64,000 bases of DNA from Sulfitobacter sp. LCG007 (GCF_040801785.1 NZ_CP161805.1:434001-498000), one strand, 5' to 3'; numbered from the stretch's first letter, positions 1-9,606 are shown. A program made the numbers and translations. Notes: generated from the letters alone by a model not told the origin.

Positions 1-105
1 CATGCGGACCAGACCGCTCGGCTCGGGGCGGTCAGAAGCAGTCCGCTGTTGGCGCCGACCGACGGGCTGCGACGTCAGCATCCCTTCCCGGCCGAGATGC
101 CATGA
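1..105 (+). CDS. 3' end of an unidentified upstream gene
   Basis: Reading frame 1 is open from the window edge and stops with TGA at 103-105, which overlaps the amidase ATG at 102 as ATGA. That overlap is the usual sign of translational coupling, so this is probably the C-terminal 34 residues of the first visible gene of the same operon. The tail is Arg/Pro-rich and ends in EMP. It is too short to assign to a family. A hydantoinase, regulator or another amide-metabolism protein would fit the context, but this is only inference. Confidence 0.5.
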   Translation, partial: HADQTARLGAVRSSPLLAPTDGLRRQHPFPAEMP

Positions 106-1397
106 CCCTTCCTGCCCTGCCGACCATCGCGTCGCTGCGCACCGAATTGGATGAAGGCCGCGCCGGGCCTTCGGAACTGGCTCGGGCGGCAACGGCAAAG
201 GCCCGCGGCAGCACCGCCTTTGCGCAGGTCAGGACCCTGGCAGGCGGAACCGGCCCGCTTGCCGGAATCCCCCTGGCGCACAAGGACATGTTCGACCGGC
301 CGGGAGAGCGGGTCGGCATGGGGGCGCACCCTTCCGCGGCCTTTACCGCAGCCGGGCTGGCCACGGTGCTCGCGCGGCTGGACGCGGCGGGGCAGGTCGA
401 TATCGGCCGGCTCGCCATGAGCGAGTTCGCCATGGGACCCTCGGGCCACAATGCGCATCACGGCATGCCCGACAATCCACTTGTACCGGGGGCGATCACG
501 GGGGGATCGTCTTCCGGCTCGGGCGCCGCGGTCGCCTCGGGCATCGTTCCCGCGGCGCTCGGGTCGGATACCGGCGGGTCGATCCGGATCCCCGCGGCCT
601 GCAACGGTATCGTCGGTTTCAAGCCGACACAGGGACTCGTGCCCGTCTCCGGCGCGATGCCGCTGTCGTGGACGCAGGATTGCATCGGTCCGCTGGCCGC
701 CTCTGTCGACTGCGCCAGCACGGTTCTTTCGATCATCGCGGGCCGCCCGATCGAGTACCCGGATGGTCCCTTGCGGATCGGTCTGCTGGCCGGCCCCATG
801 CAGGAGGCGGCATCCGAGCGGATGCGGATAGCCATGGCCGAGGCGGGGCGCGCTCTGGAAGCCGCCGGGAACGGCTTGAGAGATGTCGAGATCGCCTTCT
901 TCGACGACCTGACGGAGCCCGCGAACGTCATCGCGATCAGCGAGGCGGCCACCGTGCATGCGGATCGCATGAAGCGACACGCGGACACCTATGGCCCGCA
1001 GGTAAGGGCGCGGCTTGTGCAGGCGGCGGCGATCCTCGCGCAGGACTACCTTAGGGCGGGACAGATCCGGCAGGAGGGGATAGAGCGGATGACCAGTGTA
1101 TTCGCGGAATGCGACGTCATCCTGATGCCGACCCTGGCGGACGTTCCGCCGCAGGGGGCGTCGGTCGATATCGGAAACGATCCGGAACTGAACCGGGTCA
1201 TTGCGGGGCTGACCCGCTTCACCCGGCCCGCATCCATCCTGGGACTGCCATCGCTCAGCCTGCCCGTGGCGATGACGCAGGACGGCCCGCTGTCGGTGCA
1301 GATCATCGGCCCCGCCTTCGCCGAAGATCGTCTTGCACATGTGGGCAAGATGATCGAATCCGCTTTCGAGCTGCGTGCCGCGCGGCTGAGCTACTGA
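102..1397 (+). CDS. Amidase (amidase signature family)
   Basis: This 431-residue cytosolic enzyme belongs to the amidase signature family, related to GatA and AtzF, which hydrolyses carboxamides to acid plus ammonia. The Ser-cisSer-Lys triad is visible: Lys61 in the HKD motif, Ser136 in the Gly/Ser-rich stretch (GGSSSGSG, 134-141) and nucleophile Ser160 in DTGGSIR. The length is slightly short for the family, and a GatCAB function is unlikely because no gatB or gatC is adjacent. The ATG overlaps the stop of the preceding frame. The nitroreductase follows 19 bp downstream, then an ABC importer and a carbamoylase, so a catabolic amidase acting on an imported amide or carbamoyl compound is the best reading. 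The substrate is not known. Confidence 0.88.
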   Translation: MTLPALPTIASLRTELDEGRAGPSELARAATAKARGSTAFAQVRTLAGGTGPLAGIPLAHKDMFDRPGERVGMGAHPSAAFTAAGLATVLARLDAAGQVDIGRLAMSEFAMGPSGHNAHHGMPDNPLVPGAITGGSSSGSGAAVASGIVPAALGSDTGGSIRIPAACNGIVGFKPTQGLVPVSGAMPLSWTQDCIGPLAASVDCASTVLSIIAGRPIEYPDGPLRIGLLAGPMQEAASERMRIAMAEAGRALEAAGNGLRDVEIAFFDDLTEPANVIAISEAATVHADRMKRHADTYGPQVRARLVQAAAILAQDYLRAGQIRQEGIERMTSVFAECDVILMPTLADVPPQGASVDIGNDPELNRVIAGLTRFTRPASILGLPSLSLPVAMTQDGPLSVQIIGPAFAEDRLAHVGKMIESAFELRAARLSY

Positions 1398-1416
1398 ACC
1401 TGAAAGGAAACACCGT

Positions 1417-2016
1417 ATGCTTGACGAAGAAGCCGTCCTGTCCGAGGGGGGCATCGCCCGGCTGTTCACCGAGGCGCGCTCCCAGAACGGCTGGCTGGAC
1501 CGCTCCATCCCCGACGAAACGCTGCTGGCACTCTGGGACGTTCTGAAATACGGACCGACGTCCGCCAACTGCTCGCCCGGACGGTTCGTGTTCGTCAAGA
1601 GCGCGGCGGCGAAGGAAAAGCTGCGGCCTGCCATTTCAAGCGGCAATCTCGAAAAGACGATGTCCGCTCCTGTCTGCGCGATCATCGCATGGGACCCGGC
1701 GTTCTACGACAAGTTGCCCGAACTCTTCCCTCACACTGACGCCAGGCCGTGGTTCACCGGGTCCGAGAAAGTCGCGCATGAAACGGCCTTCCGCAACGGG
1801 ACGCTGATGGGCGGCTACCTGATACTGGCGGCGCGGGCGCTTGGGCTTGATGCGGGGCCGATGTCGGGTTTCGACGCCGGGATGGTCGAGGAAGCCTTTC
1901 TGGCAGGACGCGGCTGGAAAGCCAACTTCCTGTGCAACCTGGGCTACGGGGATCCGTCGAAGGTCTTCGAACGTCTGCCGCGGCTGGCGTTCGACGACGC
2001 CTGCACCATCGTCTGA
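1417..2016 (+). CDS. RutE/HadB-like nitroreductase-family protein (putative malonic semialdehyde reductase)
   Basis: This 199-residue FMN-dependent reductase resembles the RutE branch of the nitroreductase family, which reduces malonic semialdehyde to 3-hydroxypropionate in Rut pyrimidine degradation. Family features seen are an early [15 protein letters not shown] segment that binds FMN, the middle [26 protein letters not shown] region and a C-terminal NLGYGDP motif. The ATG at 1417 has a good GAAAGGAAA ribosome site. It lies 19 bp after the amidase and is probably co-transcribed. The other rut genes are absent from the window, so reduction of a different aldehyde or a nitro compound is possible. 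Confidence 0.75.
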   Translation: MLDEEAVLSEGGIARLFTEARSQNGWLDRSIPDETLLALWDVLKYGPTSANCSPGRFVFVKSAAAKEKLRPAISSGNLEKTMSAPVCAIIAWDPAFYDKLPELFPHTDARPWFTGSEKVAHETAFRNGTLMGGYLILAARALGLDAGPMSGFDAGMVEEAFLAGRGWKANFLCNLGYGDPSKVFERLPRLAFDDACTIV

Positions 2017-2385
2017 GACTCGGCGGGGCCACCTGGCCCCGTCATTCCCTGCTCAGGCCGCAACAGCGGGCATGTTGTCGGGAACGGTATTCCCGGGCAC
2101 GGCGTCAGCGTTTTCGGCGCCCATGTCCGTACATTCCAGAACTTCAGAATTTTGCGGCGATCCATCGGGTCCCGAATGCGCGACGATTCTCCGGCAGTTC
2201 CGGGAACGGCGAAAAATCCGGATCTGTTTCGGACGAGAGCCCAATAATCGGGCAACCGGGCTGCGCTGACGCCTGACACGCCTCGCCTCGGCAAGCGCGT
2301 TTTGACAAGAGGCCCGGTTGTCATGGGACTGTTATGAAGGACAGGCCCGCCTGTCATGGATCAGCGAAACAAGGAATGACCAGAC
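2017..2385. other. Intergenic gap before the ABC transporter operon
   Basis: No convincing gene lies in this 369-bp stretch. It opens with a GC hairpin directly after the reductase stop. Further on it contains a TTGACA hexamer at 2302-2307, which could be a -35 element for the transporter operon, although no good -10 hexamer sits at the usual distance. Confidence 0.5.
2024..2041 (+). terminator. Hairpin after the reductase gene
   Basis: A perfect 7-bp stem (CGGGGCC/GGCCCCG) with an ACCT loop lies just after the stop at 2016. No T-run follows, so it may be a weak or factor-dependent terminator, or only an mRNA-end stabiliser separating the amidase/reductase transcript from the transporter operon. 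Confidence 0.4.
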
Positions 2386-3984
2386 ATGATGAAAAGGATT
2401 GGGACCACATTAGTCAGCTGTACCCTGGGCCTTGCTCTCCTGGCATTCCCGGCCTGGGCAGAGGGCACATTGCGCATCGGAATGACGGCCTCGGACATCC
2501 CGCTGACAACCGGTCAGACCGACCAGGGCGGTGAGGGCATGCGGTTCATGGGCTACACGGTCTACGACGCACTGATCAACTGGGACCTGTCTTCCGCCGA
2601 CAAGCCGTCGGAATTGATCCCGGGTCTCGCCACGGAATGGTCGGTGGGAGAGGACGAACTGACGTGGACGTTCAAGATCCGGGAGGGCGTCAAATTCCAT
2701 GACGGATCGGATTTCACGGCGGACGCGGCAGTCTGGAACTTCGACAAGCTGCTCGATGACACGTCCGAACAATATGACCCGCGCCAATCCGCACAGGGAA
2801 AGTCACGCATACCGGCAGTGGCAGAATACCGCGCACTCGATCCGATGACGCTCGAGATCACGACGAAGGTTCCGGATGCGACACTGCCCTATCAGCTTGC
2901 ATGGATCCTGATGTCCTCCCCGGCCCAGTGGGAAGCCCTGGGCAAGAACTGGGATGCCTTCGCCGAGGACCCGTCAGGAACCGGACCCTGGATCATGGAC
3001 AATTTCGTCCCGCGGGAACGCGCGGAACTGTTGCCAAACGCCGAATACTGGGACGACACCCGCATCCCGCAGCTGGACAGGATGATCCTCATCCCGCTCC
3101 CGGAACCGAATGCGCGATCCGCCGCGCTGATGTCCGGTCAGGTCGACTGGATCGAGGCCCCGGCACCGGACATGATCCCCGCCCTGATGGGCAACGGCTT
3201 CAGCATCGTGTCAAACACGATGCCGCATAACTGGACTTGGCACCTGTCGCGGCTGGAAGGTTCTCCCTGGAACGACATCAACGTCCGCAAGGCCGCCAAC
3301 CTTGCCATCGACCGCGAAGGCATGTCGACGCTGCTGGGCGGGCTGATGGTGCCGGCGGAAGGCTTCCTGCCGCCAGGCTCGCAGTGGTTCGGCACCCCGG
3401 ACTTCAAGGTGCGCTATGACCTCGAGGCCGCAAGGGCGCTCATGGAAGAGTCGGGCTACGGCCCCGACAGGCATCTCGCGGTGAAGGCTCTGATATCGCC
3501 CTCGGGCTCGGGCCAGATGCTGCCGCTGCCGATGAACGAGTTCATCCAGCAGAACCTGGCGGAAATCTGGATCGACGTTGAATTCGAGGTCGTCGAGTGG
3601 AACACGATGATCAACATCTGGCGTGCGGGCGCCGCTGACGAGAGCAGTCAGGGATCGCAGTCCATCAACTTCACCTATTTCATCCAGGACCCGTTCACCG
3701 GGCTGATCCGGCATCTTTCCTGCGATCTCATCGCGCCGAACGGGACCAATTGGGGCCACTACTGCGACCCGGAAATGGAAGAGCTGATCAGACAGATCCG
3801 CACCACCTTCGACCCCGCAGAGCAGACAGAGGTGCTTCGCAGGACACACGAGAAATACGTGAACGACGCCCTGTTCCTCATGGTCACGCATGACGTCGCG
3901 CCGCGCGCGATGACGGCAAGCGTGAAGGGGTTCGTCCAGGCACAGAACTGGTACCAGAACTTCAGTTCCATCACGATGGAATAG
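2386..3984 (+). CDS. ABC transporter substrate-binding protein (SBP_bac_5, peptide/opine type)
   Basis: This 532-residue periplasmic solute-binding protein is of the DppA/OppA cluster. It has a clear signal peptide: MMKR, a hydrophobic core of about 17 residues, then a likely signal peptidase I site at AWA-EG near residue 26. The family-typical segments KIREGVKFHDG and FNFDK-like WNFDKLLDD are present, and the length matches SBP_bac_5. The ATG at 2386 was chosen because it begins the signal peptide. The permease starts 40 bp downstream and the rest of the importer follows in order. The flanking amidase, carbamoylase and racemase-like genes suggest an amide, carbamoyl-amino acid or similar ligand rather than ordinary dipeptides, but binding specificity cannot be read from sequence. 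Confidence 0.93.
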   Translation: MMKRIGTTLVSCTLGLALLAFPAWAEGTLRIGMTASDIPLTTGQTDQGGEGMRFMGYTVYDALINWDLSSADKPSELIPGLATEWSVGEDELTWTFKIREGVKFHDGSDFTADAAVWNFDKLLDDTSEQYDPRQSAQGKSRIPAVAEYRALDPMTLEITTKVPDATLPYQLAWILMSSPAQWEALGKNWDAFAEDPSGTGPWIMDNFVPRERAELLPNAEYWDDTRIPQLDRMILIPLPEPNARSAALMSGQVDWIEAPAPDMIPALMGNGFSIVSNTMPHNWTWHLSRLEGSPWNDINVRKAANLAIDREGMSTLLGGLMVPAEGFLPPGSQWFGTPDFKVRYDLEAARALMEESGYGPDRHLAVKALISPSGSGQMLPLPMNEFIQQNLAEIWIDVEFEVVEWNTMINIWRAGAADESSQGSQSINFTYFIQDPFTGLIRHLSCDLIAPNGTNWGHYCDPEMEELIRQIRTTFDPAEQTEVLRRTHEKYVNDALFLMVTHDVAPRAMTASVKGFVQAQNWYQNFSSITME

Positions 3985-4024
3985 AAGGGCAGGGGCGGCA
4001 TCCGCGCCGTCCCGTCCGAGACCC

Positions 4025-4978
4025 ATGTCAGGATATCTCCTCCGCCGTCTGATCCATGTGGTCCCTGTCGCCCTCGGCGTCAGCCTGATCTGTTTCCTGC
4101 TGGTCCACATCGCCCCGGGCGATCCCCTGGTCGCCGTCATGCCGATCGATGCCACCGCCGAACAGGAAGCGGAGATGCGCGCCGCATACGGTTTCGACAA
4201 GCCGCTGCCAGTTCAGTTCGGGATATGGCTGGCCCATGCTGTGCAAGGCGATCTCGGTCGCTCGATCGCCACGGGCCGGGCGGTGGCGCCCGAGGTGACG
4301 AGGGCTGTCGGCAACACGCTTCTGCTGGCGGCCGCTGCCAGCATCATCGGATTCCCGCTTGGGATCTTCCTCGGGTTCATGGCCGGCTACCTGCGCGATA
4401 CCGTCTGGGACCGAGCGATAACCGCAACCGCCATCGCCGGTGTGTCGACGCCGAATTACTGGCTGGGGATGGTGCTGGTGATCCTCTTCTCGATCACCTG
4501 GCCGCTCCTGCCGTCGATGGGAGCAGGGCCCGGCGGATCGAGCGACTGGTCCTGGGACTGGCAGCACATGCGCCATCTCGTGCTGCCCGCCATCACGCTC
4601 GCCGTGGTTCCGATGGGTATCGTCATGCGCACCACGCGCGCGCTCGTGTCCGACATCCTCGACCAGGACTTCGTGCAGGCACTCCAGGCCAAGGGCATGA
4701 CCCGCAGCGGCATCCTGCGCCATGTCGCACGCAACGCGGCCCCGACGGCGCTGTCCGTCATCGGCCTGCAACTCGGCTATCTGCTGGGCGGATCGATCCT
4801 GATCGAGACTGTCTTCAACTGGCCGGGATCGGGGTATCTGCTTTCGGTCGCCATCCTCCAGCGGGACCTTCCGATGCTGCAGGGAACGATCCTCGTGCTG
4901 GCGATGTTCTTCGTCACGCTGAACCTGCTGGTGGACATGGGGCAGTCGCTGATAGACCCGCGGATCTCGCGCGCATGA
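4025..4978 (+). CDS. ABC transporter permease, DppB type
   Basis: This 317-residue inner-membrane permease is the first of the two permeases of the importer. It opens with the N-terminal helix typical of DppB (LLRRLIHVVPVALGVSLICF) and a periplasmic GDPL segment, and has about six predicted membrane helices. The cytoplasmic EAA-like loop before the last helices is the QALQAKGMTRSGILRHVARNA region, which contacts the ATPase. It ends with TGA inside an ATGA overlap with the second permease, indicating translational coupling. Confidence 0.93.
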   Translation: MSGYLLRRLIHVVPVALGVSLICFLLVHIAPGDPLVAVMPIDATAEQEAEMRAAYGFDKPLPVQFGIWLAHAVQGDLGRSIATGRAVAPEVTRAVGNTLLLAAAASIIGFPLGIFLGFMAGYLRDTVWDRAITATAIAGVSTPNYWLGMVLVILFSITWPLLPSMGAGPGGSSDWSWDWQHMRHLVLPAITLAVVPMGIVMRTTRALVSDILDQDFVQALQAKGMTRSGILRHVARNAAPTALSVIGLQLGYLLGGSILIETVFNWPGSGYLLSVAILQRDLPMLQGTILVLAMFFVTLNLLVDMGQSLIDPRISRA

Positions 4979-5868
4979 GCGTCACCGCACCCTCTTCATC
5001 CGTCTCGGTCGAGAGCCCTGCCACCCCCTCTGCCGGATACTGGAGCGGCGTCTGGCGCCGTTTGCGCCGTGATCGCGCCGCGCTGGCATGTGCCGCGATC
5101 CTTTTCGTGCTGATGTTCTGCGCGGTATTCGCGCCGTGGCTCGGCTTTCACGATCCCTATTCCGGTTCCATGGTCAACCGTCTCAAACCCATCGGGACCG
5201 AAGGGCACCCGCTCGGTACGGACGAGCTGGGCAGGGACATGCTGTCGCGCCTGGTACATGGCGGAAGACTGACGCTCTTTCTCGGGATCACGCCCGTGGT
5301 GAGTGCATTCGTCATCGGCACGACGCTGGGTCTGGTCGCGGGCTATGTGGGCGGATGGGTCAACTCGCTCATCATGCGCGTGACCGACATCTTCTTCGCC
5401 TTCCCCTCCGTGCTGCTCGCCATCGCGATCTCCGGCGCACTGGGGGCGGGGATCGTGAATTCGCTGGTATCGCTGACCATCGTCTTCATTCCTCCGATCA
5501 CCCGTGTTGCGGAAAGCGTCACGGCTTCCGTCCGAAAGCTGGACTATGTCGACGCAGCGCGGGCCAGCGGGGCAGGAAACGTCACCATCGTCCGCGTGCA
5601 GGTGCTCGGCAACGTGCTGGGGCCGATCTTCGTCTACGCGACGAGCCTGACCAGCGTCTGCATGATCATCTCTGCCGGCCTGTCGTTTCTGGGACTGGGC
5701 GTGAAGCCGCCCGAGCCCGAGTGGGGTCTCATGCTCAACACGCTGCGCACGGCCATCTACATCAACCCATGGGTCGCAGCCTTGCCGGGGATGATGATCT
5801 TCATCACCTCGCTGTGCCTGAACCTGCTGTCCGACGGCCTCAGGAGCGCGATGAATGTCCGACAGTAG
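4975..5868 (+). CDS. ABC transporter permease, DppC type
   Basis: This 297-residue permease is the second membrane subunit of the importer. The ATG at 4975 overlaps the previous stop as ATGA. A Ser/Thr/Pro-rich N-terminal tail precedes the OppC-type segment with the HPLGTDELGRDMLSRL motif that marks the DppC family, and the EAA loop reads YVDAARASGAGNVTIVRVQV. The last part, FLGLGVKPPEPEWGLML, is also diagnostic. The gene overlaps the start of the first ATPase by 14 bp. Confidence 0.93.
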   Translation: MSVTAPSSSVSVESPATPSAGYWSGVWRRLRRDRAALACAAILFVLMFCAVFAPWLGFHDPYSGSMVNRLKPIGTEGHPLGTDELGRDMLSRLVHGGRLTLFLGITPVVSAFVIGTTLGLVAGYVGGWVNSLIMRVTDIFFAFPSVLLAIAISGALGAGIVNSLVSLTIVFIPPITRVAESVTASVRKLDYVDAARASGAGNVTIVRVQVLGNVLGPIFVYATSLTSVCMIISAGLSFLGLGVKPPEPEWGLMLNTLRTAIYINPWVAALPGMMIFITSLCLNLLSDGLRSAMNVRQ

Positions 5869-6898
5869 CACCGACCCGTTCGCGCCCTCCCTCGCGGATG
5901 TCGGAGGCCCGCGCCAACCGCTGATCACCGCGCAGTCCCTGACCTGCCATTTTCCGGTCCGCGCGGGCACCTTCGCGCGCAGGAAGGTCGTGCGCGCCGT
6001 GGACGGCATCGATTTCACCATTCGGAAGGGCGAGACGCTTGGCGTGGTTGGAGAGTCCGGTTGCGGAAAGTCCACGACCGCCCGACTTCTGGTCGGGCTG
6101 GTGCCGCTCAGCGGGGGCAGGATCCTCTACGACGGTCAGGAGCTTGGTGCGGACCTGAGCCTGCGCAGGCTCAGGCGCGGCGTTCAGATGGTTTTTCAGG
6201 ACAGCTTCGCCTCGCTCAATCCGCGCCTGACCATCGAGGAGACCATCGCCTTCGGTCCGAAGGTCAACGGCGTGCCGCGCGCCGAGGCGCTGGCGATCGC
6301 GCGCGACCTGCTGGAGCGCATCGGGCTCGATCCCGCCCGCTTCGCCACGCGCTATCCGCACGAACTTTCCGGCGGACAGCGGCAGCGGGTCAACATCGGG
6401 CGGGCGCTGGCGATGCGGCCCCGCCTGCTGATCCTCGATGAAGCGGTCTCCGCGCTCGACAAGTCCGTCGAGGCGCAGGTGCTGAACCTGCTCGACGACC
6501 TGCGCCGCGACTTCGACCTGACCTACATGTTCATCAGCCATGACCTGAACGTCGTGCGCTATGTTTCGGATCGGCTCATGGTCATGTATCTGGGTGAAGT
6601 GGTGGAAGTCGGGCCGGCGGAAGCCCTCTATGACGTGCAGGCGCATCCCTATACCGCGGCCCTGTTCGCCGCGATGCCGTCGATGGACCCGGACGCGCGC
6701 ACGCTCGTGCCGCCGCTTGCCGGGGATCCGCCCAACCCCATCGACCCGCCGTCGGGCTGCCGCTTTCATACACGCTGCCCCCATGCGAGCGACGTCTGCG
6801 CCATGCGAAAGCCCAGGGTCGTGACGCTCGGGCAGGGCCATCAGGTCGCATGCCACCTGCATGATCCCGGTTCCGGCCACCCGCAGGCCGCCGCATGA
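5855..6898 (+). CDS. ABC transporter ATP-binding protein, OppF/DppF type
   Basis: This 347-residue ATPase energises the importer. It has Walker A GESGCGKST, a Q-loop in MVFQDSFASLNPR, the signature LSGGQRQRVNIGRAL, Walker B LLILDEAVSALDKSV and the switch His in FISHDL. The C-terminal oligopeptide-transporter extension carries cysteines in CRFHTRCPHASDVC. It overlaps the DppC-type gene by 14 bp and the next ATPase by 4 bp, so all five transporter genes form one unit. Confidence 0.93.
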   Translation: MSDSSTDPFAPSLADVGGPRQPLITAQSLTCHFPVRAGTFARRKVVRAVDGIDFTIRKGETLGVVGESGCGKSTTARLLVGLVPLSGGRILYDGQELGADLSLRRLRRGVQMVFQDSFASLNPRLTIEETIAFGPKVNGVPRAEALAIARDLLERIGLDPARFATRYPHELSGGQRQRVNIGRALAMRPRLLILDEAVSALDKSVEAQVLNLLDDLRRDFDLTYMFISHDLNVVRYVSDRLMVMYLGEVVEVGPAEALYDVQAHPYTAALFAAMPSMDPDARTLVPPLAGDPPNPIDPPSGCRFHTRCPHASDVCAMRKPRVVTLGQGHQVACHLHDPGSGHPQAAA

Positions 6899-7920
6899 GC
6901 GCACTGCTCGAGATCCGGGACCTTGTCGTTCGATTTTCCGGTGACCGGACGGTGCACGCCATCAACGGTGTCAGCCTCCGTGTGGCGAAAGGCGAGGTCC
7001 TGGCGCTGCTGGGCGAGAGCGGGTCGGGCAAGAGCGTCACGCTGAAGTCGATGATGCAGCTTCTGCCGGGGCGGCGGACATATATCGGCGGGCAGATCAG
7101 CTTCGACGGACGCGACGTGCTCGCGCTTCGGGGCCGCGCGCTTGCCGACTTCCGGGGTCGCGAGGTCGCGATGATCTTTCAGGACCCTTCGCTCGCGCTC
7201 GACCCGGTATATTCGATCGGCACGCAGATCGCCGAAACCGTGATGCGGCACGAAGGTATTTCCCGCGACGCGGCGCGCCGCCGTGCGCTCGACATGCTCG
7301 AGCGGGTACGCATCCCGTCTCCGGAACGGCGGCTCGACAACTACCCGCACGAGATGTCGGGCGGGATGCGGCAACGGGCGATGATCGCGCTGGCGCTGGC
7401 CTGCGGTCCCCGCCTGCTGCTGGCGGACGAGCCGACGACGGCGCTGGATGCAACCGTGCAGATGCAGGTTCTGCTCCTGCTGCGCGAACTGCAGCAGGAA
7501 ATGGGGATGTCGGTGATCTTCGTCACGCACGACATCGGCGTGGCGGTCGAAATCGCCGACCGGGTCGCGGTGATGTACGCCGGAACCATCGTCGAAACCG
7601 GCACCATTGCGCAGATCATCAAGGATCCGCGTCATCCCTATACGCGGGGACTGTTGGCGGCGAACCTTCACGGGGCGGTCAAGGGCTCGCGGCTCGAGGC
7701 GATCCCCGGAGCGCCACCGACGCTGGAAGAGCCGCCCCGCGCCTGTCCATTCGCCCCACGCTGTCCGGTCGCCATTCCGGTCTGCAGCACCATGCGTCCG
7801 CCCTTGTCGGCTCTGGGTCCGGGACGGGCCGTCGCCTGCATTCTGGAAACGGAAGCCGGTCACTCCGGACGGGGAGCGCCGAACGGCGCAGGGGCGGGGA
7901 CGGCTGGCACCCATGCGTAG
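6895..7920 (+). CDS. ABC transporter ATP-binding protein, OppD/DppD type
   Basis: This 341-residue partner ATPase has Walker A GESGSGKSVTLKS, the signature MSGGMRQRAMIALAL, Walker B LLLADEPTTALDATV and the switch region FVTHDIGVA. The C-terminal ACPFAPRCPVAIPVC segment is the usual OppD/F extension. The ATG overlaps the previous stop in ATGA. Its 3' end overlaps the carbamoylase start at 7913 by 8 bp, which ties the hydrolase to the transport operon. Confidence 0.93.
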   Translation: MSALLEIRDLVVRFSGDRTVHAINGVSLRVAKGEVLALLGESGSGKSVTLKSMMQLLPGRRTYIGGQISFDGRDVLALRGRALADFRGREVAMIFQDPSLALDPVYSIGTQIAETVMRHEGISRDAARRRALDMLERVRIPSPERRLDNYPHEMSGGMRQRAMIALALACGPRLLLADEPTTALDATVQMQVLLLLRELQQEMGMSVIFVTHDIGVAVEIADRVAVMYAGTIVETGTIAQIIKDPRHPYTRGLLAANLHGAVKGSRLEAIPGAPPTLEEPPRACPFAPRCPVAIPVCSTMRPPLSALGPGRAVACILETEAGHSGRGAPNGAGAGTAGTHA

Positions 7921-8818
7921 CCTGATCGCCGCCGTTGCGCAGATGGGGCCCGTCGCGCGCGACGAACCGAGAAGCAGCGCGGTGTCCCGGATGTGCGCGA
8001 TGATGCGCGAGGCGTCGGATCGCGGGGCGCGGGTCGTCGTCTTCCCGGAACTGGCCCTGACCACCTTCTTTCCGCGGTGGTATCTGGAAGGCGACGACCT
8101 CGATCGCTGGTACGAGGTCGAGATGCCCAATGCCGCCGTGCAACCCCTGTTCGATCTCTCGGCGAGGCTGAACGTCACCTTTCATCTGGGCTACGCCGAA
8201 CTGACGCCTCAGGGCAAGCGCTTCAACACCGCCATCATGGTCGGGGCCGGGAAGGTCACGGGCAAGTATCGCAAGATCCATCTGCCGGGCCACCGGGACT
8301 ACGAGGACTGGCGCGCGTTCCAGCATCTCGAAAAGCGCTATTTCGAAACCGGCGATCTGGGATTCCCGGTCTTCGGAGCCCTCGGCGGCAAGGTCGGCAT
8401 GTGCATCTGCAACGACAGACGCTGGCCCGAGACATGGCGGATGCTGGGCCTTCAGGGCGCCGAGCTGGTCGCTTTGGGCTACAACACGCCCCTGCATTTT
8501 CCGCCGGCCCCCGAACATGATCACCTGCAGTACTTTCACAATGCCCTGTCGATCCAGGCGGGCTGCTACCAGAATGGCCTGTGGGCACTGGCGGCGGCGA
8601 AGGCGGGCCGGGAAGAGGGATGCGACATGATCGGCGGCAGCATGATCGTCGCTCCGACAGGCGAGATCGTCGCGCAGGCCCAGGGTGTCGCGGACGAGGT
8701 CATCACCGCCCGGATCGACCTGGACCGCTGCGCCGAGATCCGGCGAAACATCTTCGATCTGGCGCAGCACCGCGAGCCGCAGACCTACGGTCTGCTGACC
8801 GCTCCAAAGGCGACCTGA
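7913..8818 (+). CDS. N-carbamoyl-D-amino-acid hydrolase (D-carbamoylase), nitrilase superfamily
   Basis: This 301-residue enzyme would hydrolyse an N-carbamoyl amino acid to the free amino acid, CO2 and ammonia, as in the last step of hydantoin degradation. The nitrilase-superfamily triad is visible: Glu46 in FPELAL, Lys121 in YRKIHLPG and Cys166 in CICNDRRWPE. The stretches HLEKRYFE and IVAPTGEIVA match the D-carbamoylase family closely, and the length matches its usual 304 or so. The start at 7913 gives the family-length product, although the frame is open further upstream inside the ATPase gene. Stereospecificity is inferred from family resemblance only. Confidence 0.9.
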   Translation: MRSLIAAVAQMGPVARDEPRSSAVSRMCAMMREASDRGARVVVFPELALTTFFPRWYLEGDDLDRWYEVEMPNAAVQPLFDLSARLNVTFHLGYAELTPQGKRFNTAIMVGAGKVTGKYRKIHLPGHRDYEDWRAFQHLEKRYFETGDLGFPVFGALGGKVGMCICNDRRWPETWRMLGLQGAELVALGYNTPLHFPPAPEHDHLQYFHNALSIQAGCYQNGLWALAAAKAGREEGCDMIGGSMIVAPTGEIVAQAQGVADEVITARIDLDRCAEIRRNIFDLAQHREPQTYGLLTAPKAT

Positions 8819-8952
8819 AGTGGCCTGACGCTCGGCCGGCGGGGCCCCTTCCCTGGCGCTGGCAGCCTCTCGTGCCGCTCCGCGTTTCAGCATGTGCCGG
8901 GAACGCGCACGCCCTGCTGCCCGCCGTGCCGGGGGCCGGTCGGCCGGCCAGA

Positions 8953-9606
8953 TCACCGGTTACGGGGTTCTTCCATGCCAATCATCCGTCTGACTTCGTC
9001 CGCCGCGCTCAGGATCGGGTTGATCAGCGGAACCGGTGAAATCTCTCGCAATCGTTCGGCTGCCGCCCCGAGCGGGCCGCCACCGATGACGACGCGGGAC
9101 GCACCTGCCTCGCAGGCGGCTTCGATCTGCGCGATCAGCGCCCTGTCCAGTGCCGCCTCATCCGCCGCAAGCGCAACGGGATCGTCCGGCGAACTGAAAC
9201 AGCCGAGATAGCAGCCCCGGTCGGCATAGTGCGTCATCAGGGAATCTATCGTCGGCCTCAGGGCGGGTGTCGTGGTTGCAACGGCAAAACCGCCCCCGGC
9301 AGACGAGGCCTCTCTGGCGGCGGCGGCAGCGATGCCGACAACCGGACAGGGCGCGCGCCGCGACAGGCGCAATGCCCCGGGATCTCCGAAGGCCGAGACG
9401 ATGATGACGCGCGGCCAGACCTCGATATCGGCCCCGGCTATGGTGTCCGCGGCCCGCGCAAGCTCCCGGCGTGTCGTGATCATGCCCGGTCCGGCCGGGG
9501 CTGTCCACGGGGTCGGCGCGACCGCAAGCCGGGTCGCCGCGATCGCGCACATCATTGCCGTTGTCGCGGCATTGGCGTTGGGGTTCATCAGAAGGATAGG
9601 GGCCAA
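8953..9606 (-). CDS. Asp/Glu/hydantoin racemase-family protein lacking both catalytic cysteines
   Basis: This 217-residue protein has the racemase-family N-terminus ILLMNPNANA and the two active-site loops, but the usual Cys positions are altered. The first loop reads SAFGDPG, where hydantoin racemases have a Cys in the CFxDPG type motif, and the second reads GGGPLG, where GCAGM or GCTE is expected. A two-base racemase mechanism therefore looks unavailable, and the protein may act as a decarboxylase-like, isomerase-like or binding protein. The start is a TTG at 9606 with GAGG upstream; the next ATG (9588) would cut the first beta strand. It converges on the carbamoylase gene and fits the same pathway. 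Confidence 0.75.
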   Translation of the reverse strand: MAPILLMNPNANAATTAMMCAIAATRLAVAPTPWTAPAGPGMITTRRELARAADTIAGADIEVWPRVIIVSAFGDPGALRLSRRAPCPVVGIAAAAAREASSAGGGFAVATTTPALRPTIDSLMTHYADRGCYLGCFSSPDDPVALAADEAALDRALIAQIEAACEAGASRVVIGGGPLGAAAERLREISPVPLINPILSAADEVRRMIGMEEPRNR

